Shown here: positions 30,913 to 43,866 of the stretch, in pieces | Position numbering within the stretch: position 1 is the first letter of the stretch | How the letters are laid out: each line of letters starts with the position of its first letter | From: Azolla caroliniana | Lineage: Eukaryota > Polypodiophyta | Reading direction: 5' to 3' | Assembly (NCBI GenBank): GCA_043228905.1 | Contig: JBHGNT010000014.1 | Span: forward strand, 13,206,001 to 13,270,000 | Length of the DNA: 64,000 nt | Made by a program: the position numbers and the translations under genes | The notes under the pieces: model-generated | What the model saw: only the letters and a program-made list of their open reading frames with translations | What the model was told of the DNA's origin: nothing | Databases searched by the model: none

Positions 30913-32328
30913 ATGAAATTCCATTTTGAAAGCATGTGGTATTGTGGGATATATGCTGCATGGCTTAATACATTGGAAGAGGAAGAAGTAACAACCTCTG
31001 AAATTGCGTGGACAGGTCTTATAGATGCTGAAAACTGTTTAATTGGCATTAAGGGAATGAAAGTAGAATCGACCGAGGTATGCTACTACAAACTAGAGCA
31101 CGGAAGGGCAAGAGGTGAGCAACCAGTCTTTCAAAGAGAAAAGCCGATTAGGCTGATCGTAAAAACTGGCAAGAATATGATTATTGACCCTAAGCCAAGG
31201 GAGATCACACCGGCGACAGTGTGTTGGCCTATAGAAGGGCATTTGGATCAGTTATCATGGGACCCAACCAGGTATTTTTGGAGAACTCAAGGACAAACTG
31301 ATGGGGAAAAGCTGGTCCAATTTTTCAGGTATAACACGAAGATTGGGAGGCAAATTCTTCTAGAACAAAAACATGACAAGGTTGCGGCAAGGAAATTTTG
31401 GATGCAGGAGGGCATAAGTGAAAGGAGACTAGATCAATTCTGGAAAATGATATGGCATGACAAATATGACCGCAAGATAATGATGTGTTTATGGCTTATT
31501 GCACATAGAGCCTTGCCGGTAGGGACGTGGGGTAAAGGCCCCAATGTAGACCCTCGATGTACTGCATGTGGACAGATAGAAAGCATCTCCCATTGTCTAT
31601 GGGAATGTCGTGATGCAATGGTTGTATGGGGAAGGGCACTTCGTTTGCTTTGCCATGCCTCTAGTTCGTTCACCCTCAACTGGGGACATGCTTGTTGGAT
31701 GTGTCTTGATGTTGATGTGGCGACATACGATAGCACATGCAATGCTAAGTACAGAGGGGAGAATGGCATTGTTCGGCTGATCCCTAACAACGGGGTACCT
31801 ACAACTTGTGTACAGAATCAAAAACTTGAAGATCTTTGGATGTTGCTTGCCCCCATTACTATATGGCATATATGGACAGCAAGGTGTACCAGGGTATTTT
31901 CCGCACACAAACGCCCTCCAGCTGAATCGATTAAGCTAATTTGGCACACACTCATAACTACACTAAGAGCTCAATATGAGCAGATTAATGGTACTAATGA
32001 TGTTGCAGACCTAATGAGGCTGAATTTTCGAAAAAGATGGTGTACGACACCGATGGCCGCAGCAAATGGAATGGATATACTATGGAAGTATGATGTACCC
32101 AGATGGTTGTTTCCCCCTCCCATTAGTTGAACGAGGGGCGTGAAAGACATGGCAAGTGGGATAGTGAAGGTAGGTGATGTATCTGAAAGGATGGCTTGAG
32201 TCATATGTAAAAGTGTAAGATAAATAAGTGAGATCTCGTATGTAGGCTAGGATAATCTTGGCACGGCCTACCTGAGAAAGGGATCGTGTTCATGTATATT
32301 TTAACTAATGGAGTATATTCTTTTTTGG

Positions 32329-32363
<35 letters not shown>
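30913..32363 (+). mobile_element. 5'-truncated LINE (L1-type non-LTR retrotransposon) with poly(A)
   Basis: One open frame of 405 codons (30913-32130) ends in a reverse-transcriptase zinc-binding domain (zf-RVT). The domain reads FWKMIWHDKYDRKIMMCLWL, then HRALPVG, a CTACGQIESISHCLWEC zinc cluster, and a WGRALRLL tail. It is followed by about 200 bp of 3' UTR and a poly(A) run at 32329-32363. The endonuclease and RT catalytic domains are absent, as expected from incomplete target-primed reverse transcription. An intact frame and a long pure A tail suggest a fairly recent insertion. I could not identify the TSD, so the 5' border is approximate. Confidence 0.85.
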
Positions 32364-32365
<2 letters not shown>

Positions 32366-32959
32366 AGTAATGGGTTTGATAAAGATTGAGCTATACAAAA
32401 TGCTAGTTTGAAATGCATCCAGAGTGTGAAAATATATGTTCTATTACATCTTATGAGTTCAAACTCAATTATTTATGGGTTCATGAAAAGTTGACGAGCA
32501 TTATTGCCTAGCATTTGTATTGTCCTCATGTTTTAATATATACACTGCTTTTTTTCTCTTGATCTTTTCCTTCAATATTGTTTGCAATATATTTGTCCCC
32601 TCAATTTCTTTCACATTTACATACATGGATTTGCATGTGCATGTAAGCTAATGTGAGCCTTCCTCTTTCTTCTTTATTTTTTGATAGATTGGAAGATCCA
32701 TAGTGGAAACTATCCTTTATTGTCTCATAATCTTCCATATATCCCAGGTATTTTAATCTTTTTATTGTATTTAGAATAGATGGAAACTTTGTAAATTTGA
32801 TCTAATTTGTGGATTACATGGATTGTGTATATGTGTTTCCCCTTCTTATAAATGGAATCATATATTATGTTAGTCCAGCATACTCTACGTCATGGCCTCT
32901 TGATTGCCCATCTCATCTTTGTTTTTTTTTCTAAGTTTCTGAATTTTCTCGGTTTCAAG

Positions 32960-35170
32960 AGTATGTCTTGCCCAAAAAAATACAACCCACACCAACCTTC
33001 TATCAAGAGTATGTTTTGCAAGGGAGCACATGTTAATGATACTCCAAATAATGAGCAAGAGGTTGTTACAAATGCAAATGGGTCAATAGCTTCTTCTAAT
33101 AAACAAAAAAGGAAGTGGAGAAACCAGTGGATTTTGTGTCACCCATGGGCATATGTGACAAAGTCCTTATTAGGTGATGATAAAATCAAATGCATGTAGT
33201 GTAAAGATACAAGAAAAAACAATGTTTTTACAGATGGTGGATCTGAAAGCATGCAAATGTCTTCATTGAATGAACATGCCAAGTCATCCAATCATGTAAT
33301 AGCAAGTGCCATGTATCATGCAAAGATACAAAAGGAAAATGCAAATATGAAAGGCCCAATGGATGACAAAATTTCAGAAATCATGCATTTAGAATATGAG
33401 ATGATACTCTTATGCATGAAGTTGGTTCCTTTTTATGCTTGCAATGATGCAATGATATTCCATTAGAGAAATATGTAAAACAATGTAAGTTACAAAGAGA
33501 ACTTGATACTCCAAATGCCCTTGCCTCAAATGAATATGGTGCTTATGCTAATGTTAAATCAGCAAGAGACTTCTTAATGGCATTTAAGAACCACACAAGG
33601 AAACTCTTGTATGATGAAATTTGTGGAAGCCCATTTTTCTTCATCTTGATTGATGAAAGCACTGATCGTACATTGAAAAAACCCCTCATTATCTATGTCT
33701 TGTACTTAAGTGAAGGTGGCAAAAGGGAGCCACAATTGTAAATTTGTGCGTCTTCTTCCAGTGGAAGATGTGAAAGTTAAAGGTATCTACAATACTATCA
33801 ATGAATTCATTTTGGAGAGCAATTTAGATTTAAAAAAACTTGTGGCTTTTGCAAGTAATGGGGCATCATCTATGATAGGGAAGAACAATGGTGCGATTTC
33901 TAAGTTTCAATCCATGGTGCCTAATATTTTGGGAGTGCATTGCATTGCACATCGTGAAGCACTTGCCATAAAAGATGCATATATAATTTTTCATGCACAT
34001 GTGTTTAGCTTCCTTGATGCATTTGCAAATAAAGTATATTCTTGGTTGGGAAAGTCAACTAATAGACACAAGGAGTTTAAAGAAATAATGAAACGACATG
34101 GTAAGGGTGATTTGAAGGTGCTTAAAATTCACTCCATAAGATGGTTATCTTGAGGCCAAGTAATGGAGAGACTCGTTACACTTATGCTTGCAATTTTAGA
34201 ACAATGGGAAAAACATGAGAAAAAATGGTATGAGTATGCTACTATATTCCAAGTGCAATTTATGTTACACCTATTGGCAGATATTCTTGTGGAATTAAAT
34301 AAATTAAATGAGCAGTTCCAAAGGGAATTAATGGATGTAACTATGCTTGGTGTTCAATTGGATATCATCCATGAGAAACTTCGAAGACGATATTTATCTT
34401 GTGAAACATTTGGCACCGGGTCTATATTTCTTGCAAACTTTCTATCTAATGTGAAAGATGGCATACTCGCATATATTGGATGTGATAATGTTACTCCTTC
34501 ACATCCATTGAAGTTTATACCAACTCCAAACCCAAAGGAGGTAACAAAACGATTAAGAAGACTAATGAGTGGGCCTGATAGTGAGAATGAAGATAACGAT
34601 TTCAACTTGAATATGTTTCATAGTAATGTGGAAAATGGTAGTTTGGATTAATGCATTAGCATTGGAAAAGACTTTGTCCAACATGTCATTGATGCCTTAA
34701 ACAATCGTTTCTCGGATGTTACATTTTTCAATGATGTCAAGTTGTTTAATCCATCTTCATATCCCATTGAGGAAAATGAAAGAGAGAAAAAGACAACTGG
34801 ATGGTTACACAAACTTATTGGGAAGTTTAATATTGACGGGCAAATTGTTGACATGAAAAGATGCTTCAATGATCGGGAAGATTGTGTTGGTATGCTTGTT
34901 AGAATTGCTAAAGGAAGAGGAATGCATGATGCATGAGATATTTGTTGCAAAGCACAATCTTGGTGGCAATTATTTCCGAGTATTATGCAATTGTGGCAAC
35001 TATGTATGACTATTCCTATTAGTACAGATGCATGTGAACAAGGCTTTTCACGTCAAAATATCATAAAAATGATATTAGAAATGGTTTATCTTTGGAAACT
35101 TTAGATGCTTTGATGTTTATATCCTCGAAAGCTCAAGAGACATCAAACATTTGTTGGAGGGGTATATTTA
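32960..35170 (+). pseudogene. Decayed hAT-superfamily transposase (DUF4371/TTF-zinc-finger type)
   Basis: Fragments in order resemble a BED/TTF zinc finger followed by a DUF4371-type transposase. They include CM-stop-CKDTRKN...NEHAKSSNH, then FFFILIDESTDRTLKKPLII (about 33630-33690), LVAFASNGASSMIGKNNGAI with GVHCIAHREAL (about 33840-33970), and IHSIRWLS (34150). The C-terminal dimerisation segment LCMTIPISTDACEQGFSRQN (about 35005-35065) is typical of hAT transposases. The frame is broken by at least six stops or frameshifts. Such genes cut and paste DNA with 8-bp target duplications; terminal inverted repeats were not found. The animal zinc finger 862-like proteins belong to the same broad family. 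Confidence 0.75.
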
Positions 35171-35189
35171 TATCCTCCAATATTTTGAA

Positions 35190-35191
35190 GA

Positions 35192-35227
<36 letters not shown>
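35190..35227. repeat. (GA)n microsatellite
   Basis: An imperfect GA tract with an interrupting AA. Confidence 0.95.
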
Positions 35228-36511
35228 AGGATGGTATCATTGAAGTAGACACATATTGCACCATGCTTAATATGAGTAGTCGTTGTATGATAAACATTTT
35301 TTTGTGTTTTTTGGGCTTTAAGAAAAATATGTGATGATTAAGTATTCAATTTGTATGATTTTGTATGATTTCATTATCTTTGTGAGGTAGTTATGTTTAT
35401 TTGTGTATCTTTGTGTACTTTCTATAATAAAATGTATAATGATGAAGCATCATATAGAGCTTTTCATTATTAAAACTTATATGTCAAATGACATGTTAAT
35501 TTTTGCATTCTCATGTCGTATGACATACATCTTTAAAAAATGCCCATCAAAAAACTTAAAGACTAACCCGTCAAATTCAGGCCCTACACAAGAGGTATTT
35601 ATTCAACTAACAAAACACAATGTGGTTTCATGGCGTACATTGTCATGTGGATTTGCATAATCTATCTTAAGCTTGATAAAGACAGGAGAAGTAGGTGGCC
35701 ATATAGATCTCTTGAACACTTTTTGTAAAGCTAATATTGATAATATGCATAACTCTTACAATTCAATGTGCCATTGTTTTGTAATATAGACCTATGATTT
35801 TGGGGAGATCTCAAATGCTTTTATTGGCATGTACAATTGAGCATTGATAAAACGAATGAAGTCGGAATTTTTCTATAACATCTTCTAATGTAGTAATGTC
35901 TTGCTACTCTGTGCATGCGTGTGTGCGTGTGTGTGTCTTATATCCTTGGCCATTTGATGATTGATCCCATGGTGCCAACCAAGATCAATGCATTTCCAAC
36001 TAATGTTTTCTTTTAAAGTTGCCTTCTACAATCTAAACATGAATAAGTTTGCAAAAGATATGGAGAGGTTTATGGCTCTTCTCCATGTGGAGATTATGTA
36101 CATTTCCTAAATGAGTTGCATTCCAAATGACTATATTCCCCTTTATTGTGCTTAAATAGGTATCAAAGATTGCATAGATATCCACCAATCAAATCTATTT
36201 ATGTCTACGCATCATTGACCTCCTCAAGAGGAACTGACACTAATGTCTCCTGTATTCATAAACTTTAGATCCCTTACTATGCTCCTTCGTAGTGGGCATA
36301 TATGAAGATATGATAATAGATTGACTTGCTTCTGTGTCCAAAATGGAAAAAAAGTGTATGGCAAAACTCTTAAATAGTCTTTGCTGTCATTTAGAGAAAA
36401 GGCTATTGGTTCCAACTTCCATATACAAAATCAAAATAATAAAACAAGGTTAGCAATTGGAATAGATCATATGTTGAAACCACTGACTTCTATTTCAAAC
36501 TTCAAGATAAA
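35228..36511. other. Unrecognised spacer
   Basis: It includes a short (TG)n stretch near 35920-35935. No gene is recognised. Confidence 0.45.
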
Positions 36512-36612
36512 AACTACAACAAAACATCATCACTCAACATAACATTGTATTGTAGTTGAGTGATAAAGTTTTGTTGTAGTTATCACTCAACTACAATAAA
36601 TCGTTATGTTGA
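36512..36612. repeat. Interleaved inverted repeats (A-B-A'-B')
   Basis: Segment A, aactacaacaaaac (36512-36525), is the exact inverse of A' gttttgttgtagtt (36568-36581). Segment B, attgtagttgagtgat (36549-36564), is the exact inverse of B' (36582-36597). A third pair, aacataac near 36536-36544 and gttatgtt near 36604-36611, encloses the inner part. No coding potential is seen. Confidence 0.9.
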
Positions 36613-36687
36613 AACAGAAACAAGTGAGGAAGCACGTGAGGAGAGGGGGAGAGAAAGAGAAACAAGAGAGGAAGCACAAAGAGGAGG

Positions 36688-37015
36688 CATGACAAGATTT
36701 GGAATGCTCATGTATAGAACCCCTCGTAATAAACACATCAATAGCTATAATACAAATTCATATTACAGTGCAAATAAGAAAAAAGAAAACAATAAAACTA
36801 CATGCAAGATTATATTATGAAAGTAAAGATGAACTAAATGTACATGATAAGATTTGGTATACATACTTACATATAGAAGAACCCCCCGTGTTAAAAACAT
36901 CTATAGCCATCATACAAATTCATATTACAGCACAAATAAGCAAAAACAAGAAAACAAGAAAACTACATGAGGCACTTGCTCATGCAAGATTATATTATGA
37001 AAATGCAGAAGATGA
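36688..37015. repeat. Diverged direct duplication, 154-180 bp offset
   Basis: The phrases 'aagattt', 'tacaaattcatattacag' and 'catgcaagattatattatga' each occur twice. Offsets grow from 154 to 180 bp because of insertions in the second copy. Two copies can be aligned over most of their length. Confidence 0.85.
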
Positions 37016-38840
37016 ATGAGTGCATCAGTGTGTTTCCAGTGAAGTTACACTAATGGAAGATATCTCGGATGATATGGTTTACACATATATTATGGTGCCA
37101 TATACACACTATAACAGATATGGTGATTAGGTATGTCCTCCAACGTAAAAAATAAATTCCTTTTACAAAGTTCCCAAAGAGCCCAACATAAGCCATATAT
37201 ATACGTTCAAGGTTATGGAATTCGTAAAATGATGTTTGCATGGGGTGAATTCTTAGTATAGAAAAATGGTGGTCAATTCTCTACCAAGGACTCCTAATTC
37301 CACTGCAGACCAAGTTCCAGATAAATTACACTATCTACAGCTTGGAGATTGAACAAGACTTCTCAATCACAACGTGAAAAAGAAACATGTGTTGCAATTG
37401 GCAAGGGATATATAAATTGTGAAAAAACTAAAAATATGTTCAAGTATAACTAAACAATGCATTGTTTTGGGAATCAATGGGATATAATAGAATTCCAATA
37501 GGAAAACATGGCTCAATAGATTGACCTCCAGCAAATCCAAAATATATGCTTCTCTAATCACACCAGAACTTACAATTGAGTGTGGCATCCTTCTATAAAC
37601 AATATATTGAGAAAAGTCATTGTAATTAAAAGACAAAAAAACTTCCCTCGCCTCAGGTTAGTTAGCATTAGTCAAGAAGTAAAGCTGTGTTTTAAAATTA
37701 ATCCAGGACTAGGCTATTGGCAACATTCCATGACTTATAAAAGGTGAAACTGAAGGTAAAAAAATAATAGCCCGGCACTCTTTTGAGCTTCCATATCATG
37801 GATCAAATGACACTGCAACTTTCTATCTACCTTCTTCATAGAGTAAATGCAAATTTCCAACCTGATTCTCCATTAAATTGATAACATCATGACCTGTCAG
37901 AAACAACAATCAAGTGTCATTCGTGAAGAACAAAGGCGACTTTCAAATGCAATAAATAAAATCCTTCTATGTTTAACTGAGCACAATAAACATAGTTGCA
38001 TAAACATTAACATCAACTCAAAACAGCCTAGGAGAAATGTCAGTGAAAGCCAGGATGCTAAGAGAAGAACATAAAGATAGCTAATGAACAAATATTTGCA
38101 TCACAATTAAATGTGGAAGAATCATGTACAAAATCAGTTAGGCTAGACTGGAAGGTCGACAACAAGATATCGAAATGAGAAGTCAAGCACCCACTATATG
38201 TTCAAACAGAAGTAAAAAGGCTAAGGAAAGGCCATTAAAAATTAAGATCCTCATACATGGCTATGGCTAGTGTAAAGGGAAAAAACTAAAGTAAAAAGGT
38301 TAAGAACTATTATTAAACATTAAGACAAAAATGCAGTTATTAAAAGAAGCACAAATTAGTGAATATTGGGATGAATGACCTTGTGTGAGACCCTTATTTT
38401 AAATTTAATCTTCTAGATAAATAGATGTACATATATATTCTATATTTCTGAATTCGTACCATATGTACAGATATATATAAAAATATACACATGGAGGCCA
38501 CTAATTGCAACGATTGACTGTCTCACAAGAATTAAAATACTATAAACATTATATTTATAGATACATATAAAATACATATTTTGCATTGTAAGTTTGGTTT
38601 TCAATTTTCTCTGTCCTTATACGCTCTCTGTTCCCATTTTCATCTAACTATGAAAGTGACATCCTAGAGATGTGGACGACCCACAGGAATGGTTTCAAAG
38701 CCTGAGCACAGAAGGGATCCATTAGCACAATAACTTAAGCAGCAAAGAGGAATTACAACGTTAATTTTCTTGACCTATGCTTCTAATAAGTTCACATGGG
38801 CTATTCTCACATCTGACCATCTCCCATCAGCCTCATCAAA
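37016..38840. other. Unrecognised AT-rich spacer
   Basis: No gene, RNA or clear repeat was seen. ORFs are short and AT-biased. Confidence 0.45.
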
Positions 38841-39224
38841 TCACGGTAACACGGTAGATACAGATTTGACAAGTTCCTCCCAGAGAAAACAAACAACTTT
38901 CTCTGCCATTAAACCATCTCTTTCAACACTCCAATCTCCTTTTAAATAAACTCTGCCTTTCCCCTTCCTATTGGATTCCTTCACATTGCCTTTTCTAGCA
39001 TCTTCAAGTTTCCACAGGTACTCTGGCATTCCAGATGTCTTCCCATTTACTCTTTGTGCGAACCTGTCTTTCACCTCATCATAGTCATCTGATCTACTAT
39101 CACAATCTTCGACCTCTCGCTTCCTCCCATCAGCCATAGCTATAATTTTCACTACACTTGAAAGAGCACGAGCAAAAAATCGAAACACTGTACCTGGATG
39201 TTTCAATGTACTGATGATCTCCAT
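38841..39224 (-). CDS. Hypothetical protein, 127 residues
   Basis: I do not recognise this protein. The frame has plausible protein composition. A basic hydrophobic N-terminus (MEIISTLKHPGTVFRFFARALSSVVKI) is followed by a charged middle (MADGRKREVEDCDSRSDDYD) and an ordered-looking C-terminus rich in W, K and E (KGDWSVERDGLMAEKVVCFL). A second start at M30 would remove the N-terminal helix, which could be a targeting sequence. The local base composition is less AT-biased than its surroundings. It could also be one exon of a larger gene or a remnant. Confidence 0.4.
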   Translation of the reverse strand: MEIISTLKHPGTVFRFFARALSSVVKIIAMADGRKREVEDCDSRSDDYDEVKDRFAQRVNGKTSGMPEYLWKLEDARKGNVKESNRKGKGRVYLKGDWSVERDGLMAEKVVCFLWEELVKSVSTVLP

Positions 39225-40899
39225 TCTCCTCTTAGTTTACCGTGCATTATTACAACCATATACACAGCTTCACCGATACACCCCACCCAGCCATTGAATC
39301 CTCAGAGGACAGTAAACTCCAATCAATCCAACAATTTAGCTCCATTTCACTACTGGAGATGTTTACTATAAACAAAGAAAGGTCAACTTAAGATTTTCAC
39401 TCACTATGTATTAGTTTCATATTCAGGAAGCTAGATTTCCCCTGGACAAAGAATTTGACTTCCTGTTGGCCCGAAAGACTGGCACCCTTTTCAGAATTCG
39501 CTTTATTGATAATTCATTGAAGATAATACAATCAGATATTACCCAAACCCTAGAAAGACACGTAGTAGTCTTTAAGACTATTTAAGCTCTAAAACTCAAA
39601 TGAGCTTCCAACGTGTTCTCTGCTGGGTACATTAGCAAAGAGTTTTTCAGCCTATTTTAGTATTAAAACACATATATAGAGCTGCAAAGTATTTTCTGCA
39701 CAAAATACTAGCAAAGAGAGTATGAATCCTGAATTGTTTTGCTCTTTATCGTGATTCCTTCTTCTTTCCAAGACCAATTTTGAGGTTTTCATCAAAAGAG
39801 GGGTTTGTTTGCATATGGTGGCACGTCCTTCTCACACTGCCAATTGTCACTTCTTTAAAAAGAATACCTTAGCCCTTTCAATTATCCACCCTTAAAACTT
39901 TTATGTGGAAGTTTGTAAGGCTTTATAAGGTACAATGTTAGAATTGACCGCACACACTTACAAACACATCAGAATCCAATGCTAACTGGAATTGACCACA
40001 TGCTCATCCAATGTTGGCCATGGCTCGCCGGTCTACTGTGGACCGTTTCACAGTGGACATGCAATGTCATAATGTCCAAGGTCAAGAGTTCAAACGATAA
40101 AATTAAAACCAAAATAAAATAAACTAATTAATAAATCATGTAGTAGAAGCAAACAGAAAGCACCTCCATGTGACAGTAATTCTAGCCAACTATAAGATGA
40201 AAGCATGTAGTCCCTTATTCTAGCAAAACAATGCTTAGTCCCACAAGGCCCGTTTATGTTCAAAAAGTGCTTTCGAAGAAGGTTCAACAACCACCCTTCA
40301 CAGAAAGTGCTAGAAAGAATAATACACTATTTCTTTTCAAATATGACGATTTGTTGAGTGCCCAGCTAGTTGAAAATAAAACACAGTTTATTGCATCCTT
40401 CCATGTAAAAGAAAAGCAATGTTTTTAGAGCGCAAAATGCAAACTCATGTAGCATCTGATTTGCAAACACCATTACAGAGGACCTAGGGGCTCAGGCTTT
40501 TGTAACATGCCACGAACGGCAGCAGCCGAAGATTTGAAAAGCTTAAGACATCGATAATGACATATATAATAACATTCACATCAGGGGCAACATGACCCAC
40601 TGGAGAGAATTACAGAAAATTCATTTTGGTTTGTGTACAATAACGCCTTCAATGAAGTAGCCAAAGCCAGAACTAGATGAATATGCATACATATATGTAT
40701 GTACATGTATATGTATGTTTGTGCAGCCTCATGAGAGGGCATTAATATGGCACCAATTCATCAAATACCTACTCCAGAATTATTTGAATCATCCTTAAGT
40801 TACTAAGGGGAAAAAAAGCAAGAAAAATAACAAGATAACAAAAAAAGAAAAAATGGGCACCTTTGCTTGAATATAGGAATAGATATGGGGGGGCAAACA
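39225..40899. other. Unrecognised spacer
   Basis: No gene is recognised. A B-box-like phrase (gtcaagagttcaaacg) near 40080 is isolated and not enough to call an RNA gene. Confidence 0.45.
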
Positions 40900-41313
40900 T
40901 CAAGCCTTAGCCTTGAGCGAGTTGTTCTCCTTGACACGGCGGCGGTTGTCGAGCTTAACGAATCGATGAAGCTCATGCAGGGTCATGGAGTGTGCATCAC
41001 GGCGCTCTAACTCACTGAGTGCCAATGGGCGGTCTAGAAGGGAGAAGAGCCAATTGGGGTAGTCGGAATCGGGGCGTACAGGGGGGTCTGCGCCCTCCTT
41101 CAGGATGTTGGCTCCCAGAACCGATTTATTCCTGATCTCCTTCTCCACAGTCGGGCCAACAGGGGTTTCTACTTTAGCTTTCTTTGCTTTTGCGGGTGCT
41201 TTTGAGCTAGCTTTCCCACCTCCAGCTGCCCTCATGAGGCGATGGGAGGACCAGAATATGGCTCTGCTACGCACACCTCCTCCACCCAATACAAACCCTA
41301 GCCCTGCTGCCAT
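40900..41313 (-). CDS. Mitochondrial large-subunit ribosomal protein mL54 (MRPL54/MRPL37 family)
   Basis: An intronless frame encodes 137 residues, from ATG at 41311-41313 to TGA at 40900-40902. Residues 1 to about 35 are basic, rich in Ala, Gly and Arg, and lack acidic residues, as expected for a mitochondrial presequence. A lysine- and alanine-rich linker follows. The conserved core reads NILKEGADPPVRPDSDYPNW, LFSLLDRPLALSELERR and LHRFVKLDNRRRVKENN, which matches the mL54 family. The protein sits on the surface of the mitochondrial 60S-like subunit. An upstream in-frame extension consists of microsatellite-encoded Met/Tyr/Cys and was rejected as coding. Length is normal for plants. A (CATA)n-rich tract lies directly upstream in the promoter. 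Confidence 0.9.
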   Translation of the reverse strand: MAAGLGFVLGGGGVRSRAIFWSSHRLMRAAGGGKASSKAPAKAKKAKVETPVGPTVEKEIRNKSVLGANILKEGADPPVRPDSDYPNWLFSLLDRPLALSELERRDAHSMTLHELHRFVKLDNRRRVKENNSLKAKA

Positions 41314-41369
41314 CGCCAATTCTCTGCTCTGCTCTTCTCTTCTCTCTTCTCTCACAGAAGAGTCACCAC

Positions 41370-41570
41370 ATATGTATGTACATACATATATGGATGTACA
41401 TATACATATACATATTTCTACACATATGATACATACATACATATTCATATACATATACATACATATTTCTCTGATACATACATGCATGCATGCATATTCA
41501 TATACATATACATACATACATACATATTTCTATACATATGATACATACATACATACATATACTGTATACC
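41370..41570. repeat. (CATA)n-rich compound microsatellite
   Basis: CATA, CATATA and CATG units with short interruptions lie just upstream of mL54. Confidence 0.95.
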
Positions 41571-42109
41571 AACAACCTACAATAATACCCCTAGAATTTC
41601 TTGATCATTCACCGGCATGCCCCTTGCATGTTGTCAGCAAGGGCCCGTTGCATCCTCTTTCGGAGTTGATGACACTCGCTCCATCCTCCCAACAGATCGA
41701 TAATTCCCTCCCAATAGTACTTGACCCGATGAGCGAGTTGAGCTGCATTAGTTATGCGCGTGTGCTAGCATAAGTGGGGAAGCCAGGAAGAGATCGTCGG
41801 CTCAATTCCATCGATTGATGATGAGCTCGGCGTGACTTTCGTGAGGATGGCTTGCATTATGAAAGATCTACGAATGACACAAGCTCGGCCATGGTGCTCC
41901 ACTCATGAGAAGAATCTAGTTGTGTGATCCAGCTATGACAACTACATGGTGCAAACATCGCTTCGCTCCCCTGATGAAAGTAGTAGTTGTGCGCTAGTTG
42001 GAAATGTTTGCAAAAGTGTCCCATAAACTTATGTGGGCTGAAGAAATTGATGAACACATTTGATATCTCTAAGACAATGAAAAGTGTGACCTCGCCCACC
42101 TTTTCCACA
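41571..42109. other. Unrecognised, possible retrotransposon debris
   Basis: GC content is higher than in neighbouring spacer, and it leads into a Copia RT fragment. Translations do not give a confident family. Confidence 0.3.
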
Positions 42110-43575
42110 TAAGAATGTCATTGGTTTTCAATGGGTCTACAAGGTAAAGTACGACTATGATGGCTTCATCAATCATAATTACAATGGTTATTCAAGAACT
42201 CACGACATCAAATGTGATGACACCTTTCTTCCTATGGAACAAGTGATGATCCTACAAATCATGCGAGAACTTGTCATGATGAAGAGATGGCACCTCCGTC
42301 AAATGGATGTGAAGAATGCCTTCCTCCAAAGAAACTTAATGATGAGGTCTACATGAAACAAGTACATGTATTCATGTTGTAAATCTACCCATGTGTGATA
42401 TGTTGGCTCAAGAAGCCATTGTATATCCTTAAGAAATCATTGAAGTTGTTGCACTTGAAGATCACGCTATGCCTATTGATAACAGTTCGGTTCAAGTTCA
42501 AGTTTTTGTAAATGGTTCTATTCAATTCGAGCTTTTATCAGCTAAATGGTTTCCAATTTAAATTGTTTGGAACTGTGGTTTAAACGGTTTGAAGGTTTAG
42601 GATTGGCACTTCATTATTTTCTTCATTATTTTTTTGAACAAACTTTTCATTTTTAAGCCTAATTTTGATATTTTTTAAAAAATCAAAATTCAAAAGTTGA
42701 CCTAACTTGGAAATCAAAACCGAACAGTGAAACTGTAGTTTTAACAGTTTGGAAAACTCTAAAACAATTTGGTTTGAGCTTGATTTTTTTTTTAAATGGT
42801 TCAATTTGAACTATTCCAGTTTAAACAAGCTAGTCAATTGATACAAGGTTGGGTGGTAGAACACTAGAGCCATGTCCATCCATCGAATGACAATGTTGTG
42901 ATATCTGCAAAAATGTCCAAGGTTATTTTCCATGGAAGGGACATGGGCAATAAAGTAACCTTTTGTGGGTAAATGTTATACTCAATATTGCTAATGGCAC
43001 GAGCCTTCCAATTCTATCAAAGTTTTACTCATGCATTACATAGGTCTATTTCTAATCAAGCATTTTTCTTTGTATTTTCTTCCAATTTGGATTTTATTGC
43101 TACATACTTTTAAATGAGTAGGGACTCTAATCGCATAGGCCTAAAGCATCTCATGTCCTCATGTTGATGTGTTTACCATACACTAGCATTATGGCTTCTT
43201 AACCATAGACTAAGTAAAAAGGAGTGGAGTGTGTAGAAACTAATATAAATGTGACAAAAGCCCATAGTGTCATGTGGCTTTGTTGTTCCCTATTAAAATG
43301 TGACACCACTATATTTTTGGTTGATACCAATGTACCATGCACAAAATCTTGTTGGGGCTTTCAGCTTGGCTATTTCATCTAGGGTAGTAGGGGGTGTTGT
43401 TCTAACGAGTGACCATGAGCTCACCAATTCATGCAAGCATTGTGTGACTAGGCACTTTGATCATGCTAAGAAAGCGATTCAATATGTGAAAAACACCACA
43501 AAATGTGACATACTCTATGAAGCAAGAGTCACATGTATGTCGATTGGGGTGTATCACATTGGATATTATTAACAA
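42110..43575 (+). pseudogene. Decayed Ty1/Copia RT to RNase H fragments
   Basis: At 42115-42440 conceptual fragments include a QWVYKVKYDYDG segment, then RQMDVKNAFLQRNLNDEVYM, then CWLKKPLYILKKSLKLL. These match Copia RT motifs, with one stop and frame changes. At 43320-43520 a segment corresponds to the RT/RNase H linker (HFDHAKKAIQYVKNTTKCDI). Material between about 42450 and 43300 is unrelated, which suggests a later insertion or rearrangement. No LTRs were found. It is clearly older than, and different from, the Copia at 9579. Confidence 0.7.
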
Positions 43576-43866
43576 GTTGCTTTTGACATGAACAAGTGCA
43601 CCTCTTTCATGTAGGGCTTGGATTATGTTTCACATTAATCCCATTGGTGCAATAGTCAGTCGGATATATCATTTTTAACTAGACACATGTCTAAGAGGCT
43701 AATGAAATCAATCCCCCAAATCTCAAAATGTTGTTAAGCCATGAACCACTGAAATGGGTTGTGGTTCGACTAAGTGTGTATGGCATTAACGTTCCTCTCT
43801 TCCTTTCACATATTCATGTGTGTCTCTAAAGAATGTGCACTAGTCCAAAGTTCAAACCAACTTGGA

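Noticed and set aside
30841-32390. TSD for the LINE at 30913
   Set aside because: Sequence after the poly(A) (ttagtaatgggtttg) has no convincing match upstream, so the 5' border stays open.
41314-41517. N-terminal extension of mL54
   Set aside because: It encodes only Met/Tyr/Cys-rich repeats from the (CATA)n tract.
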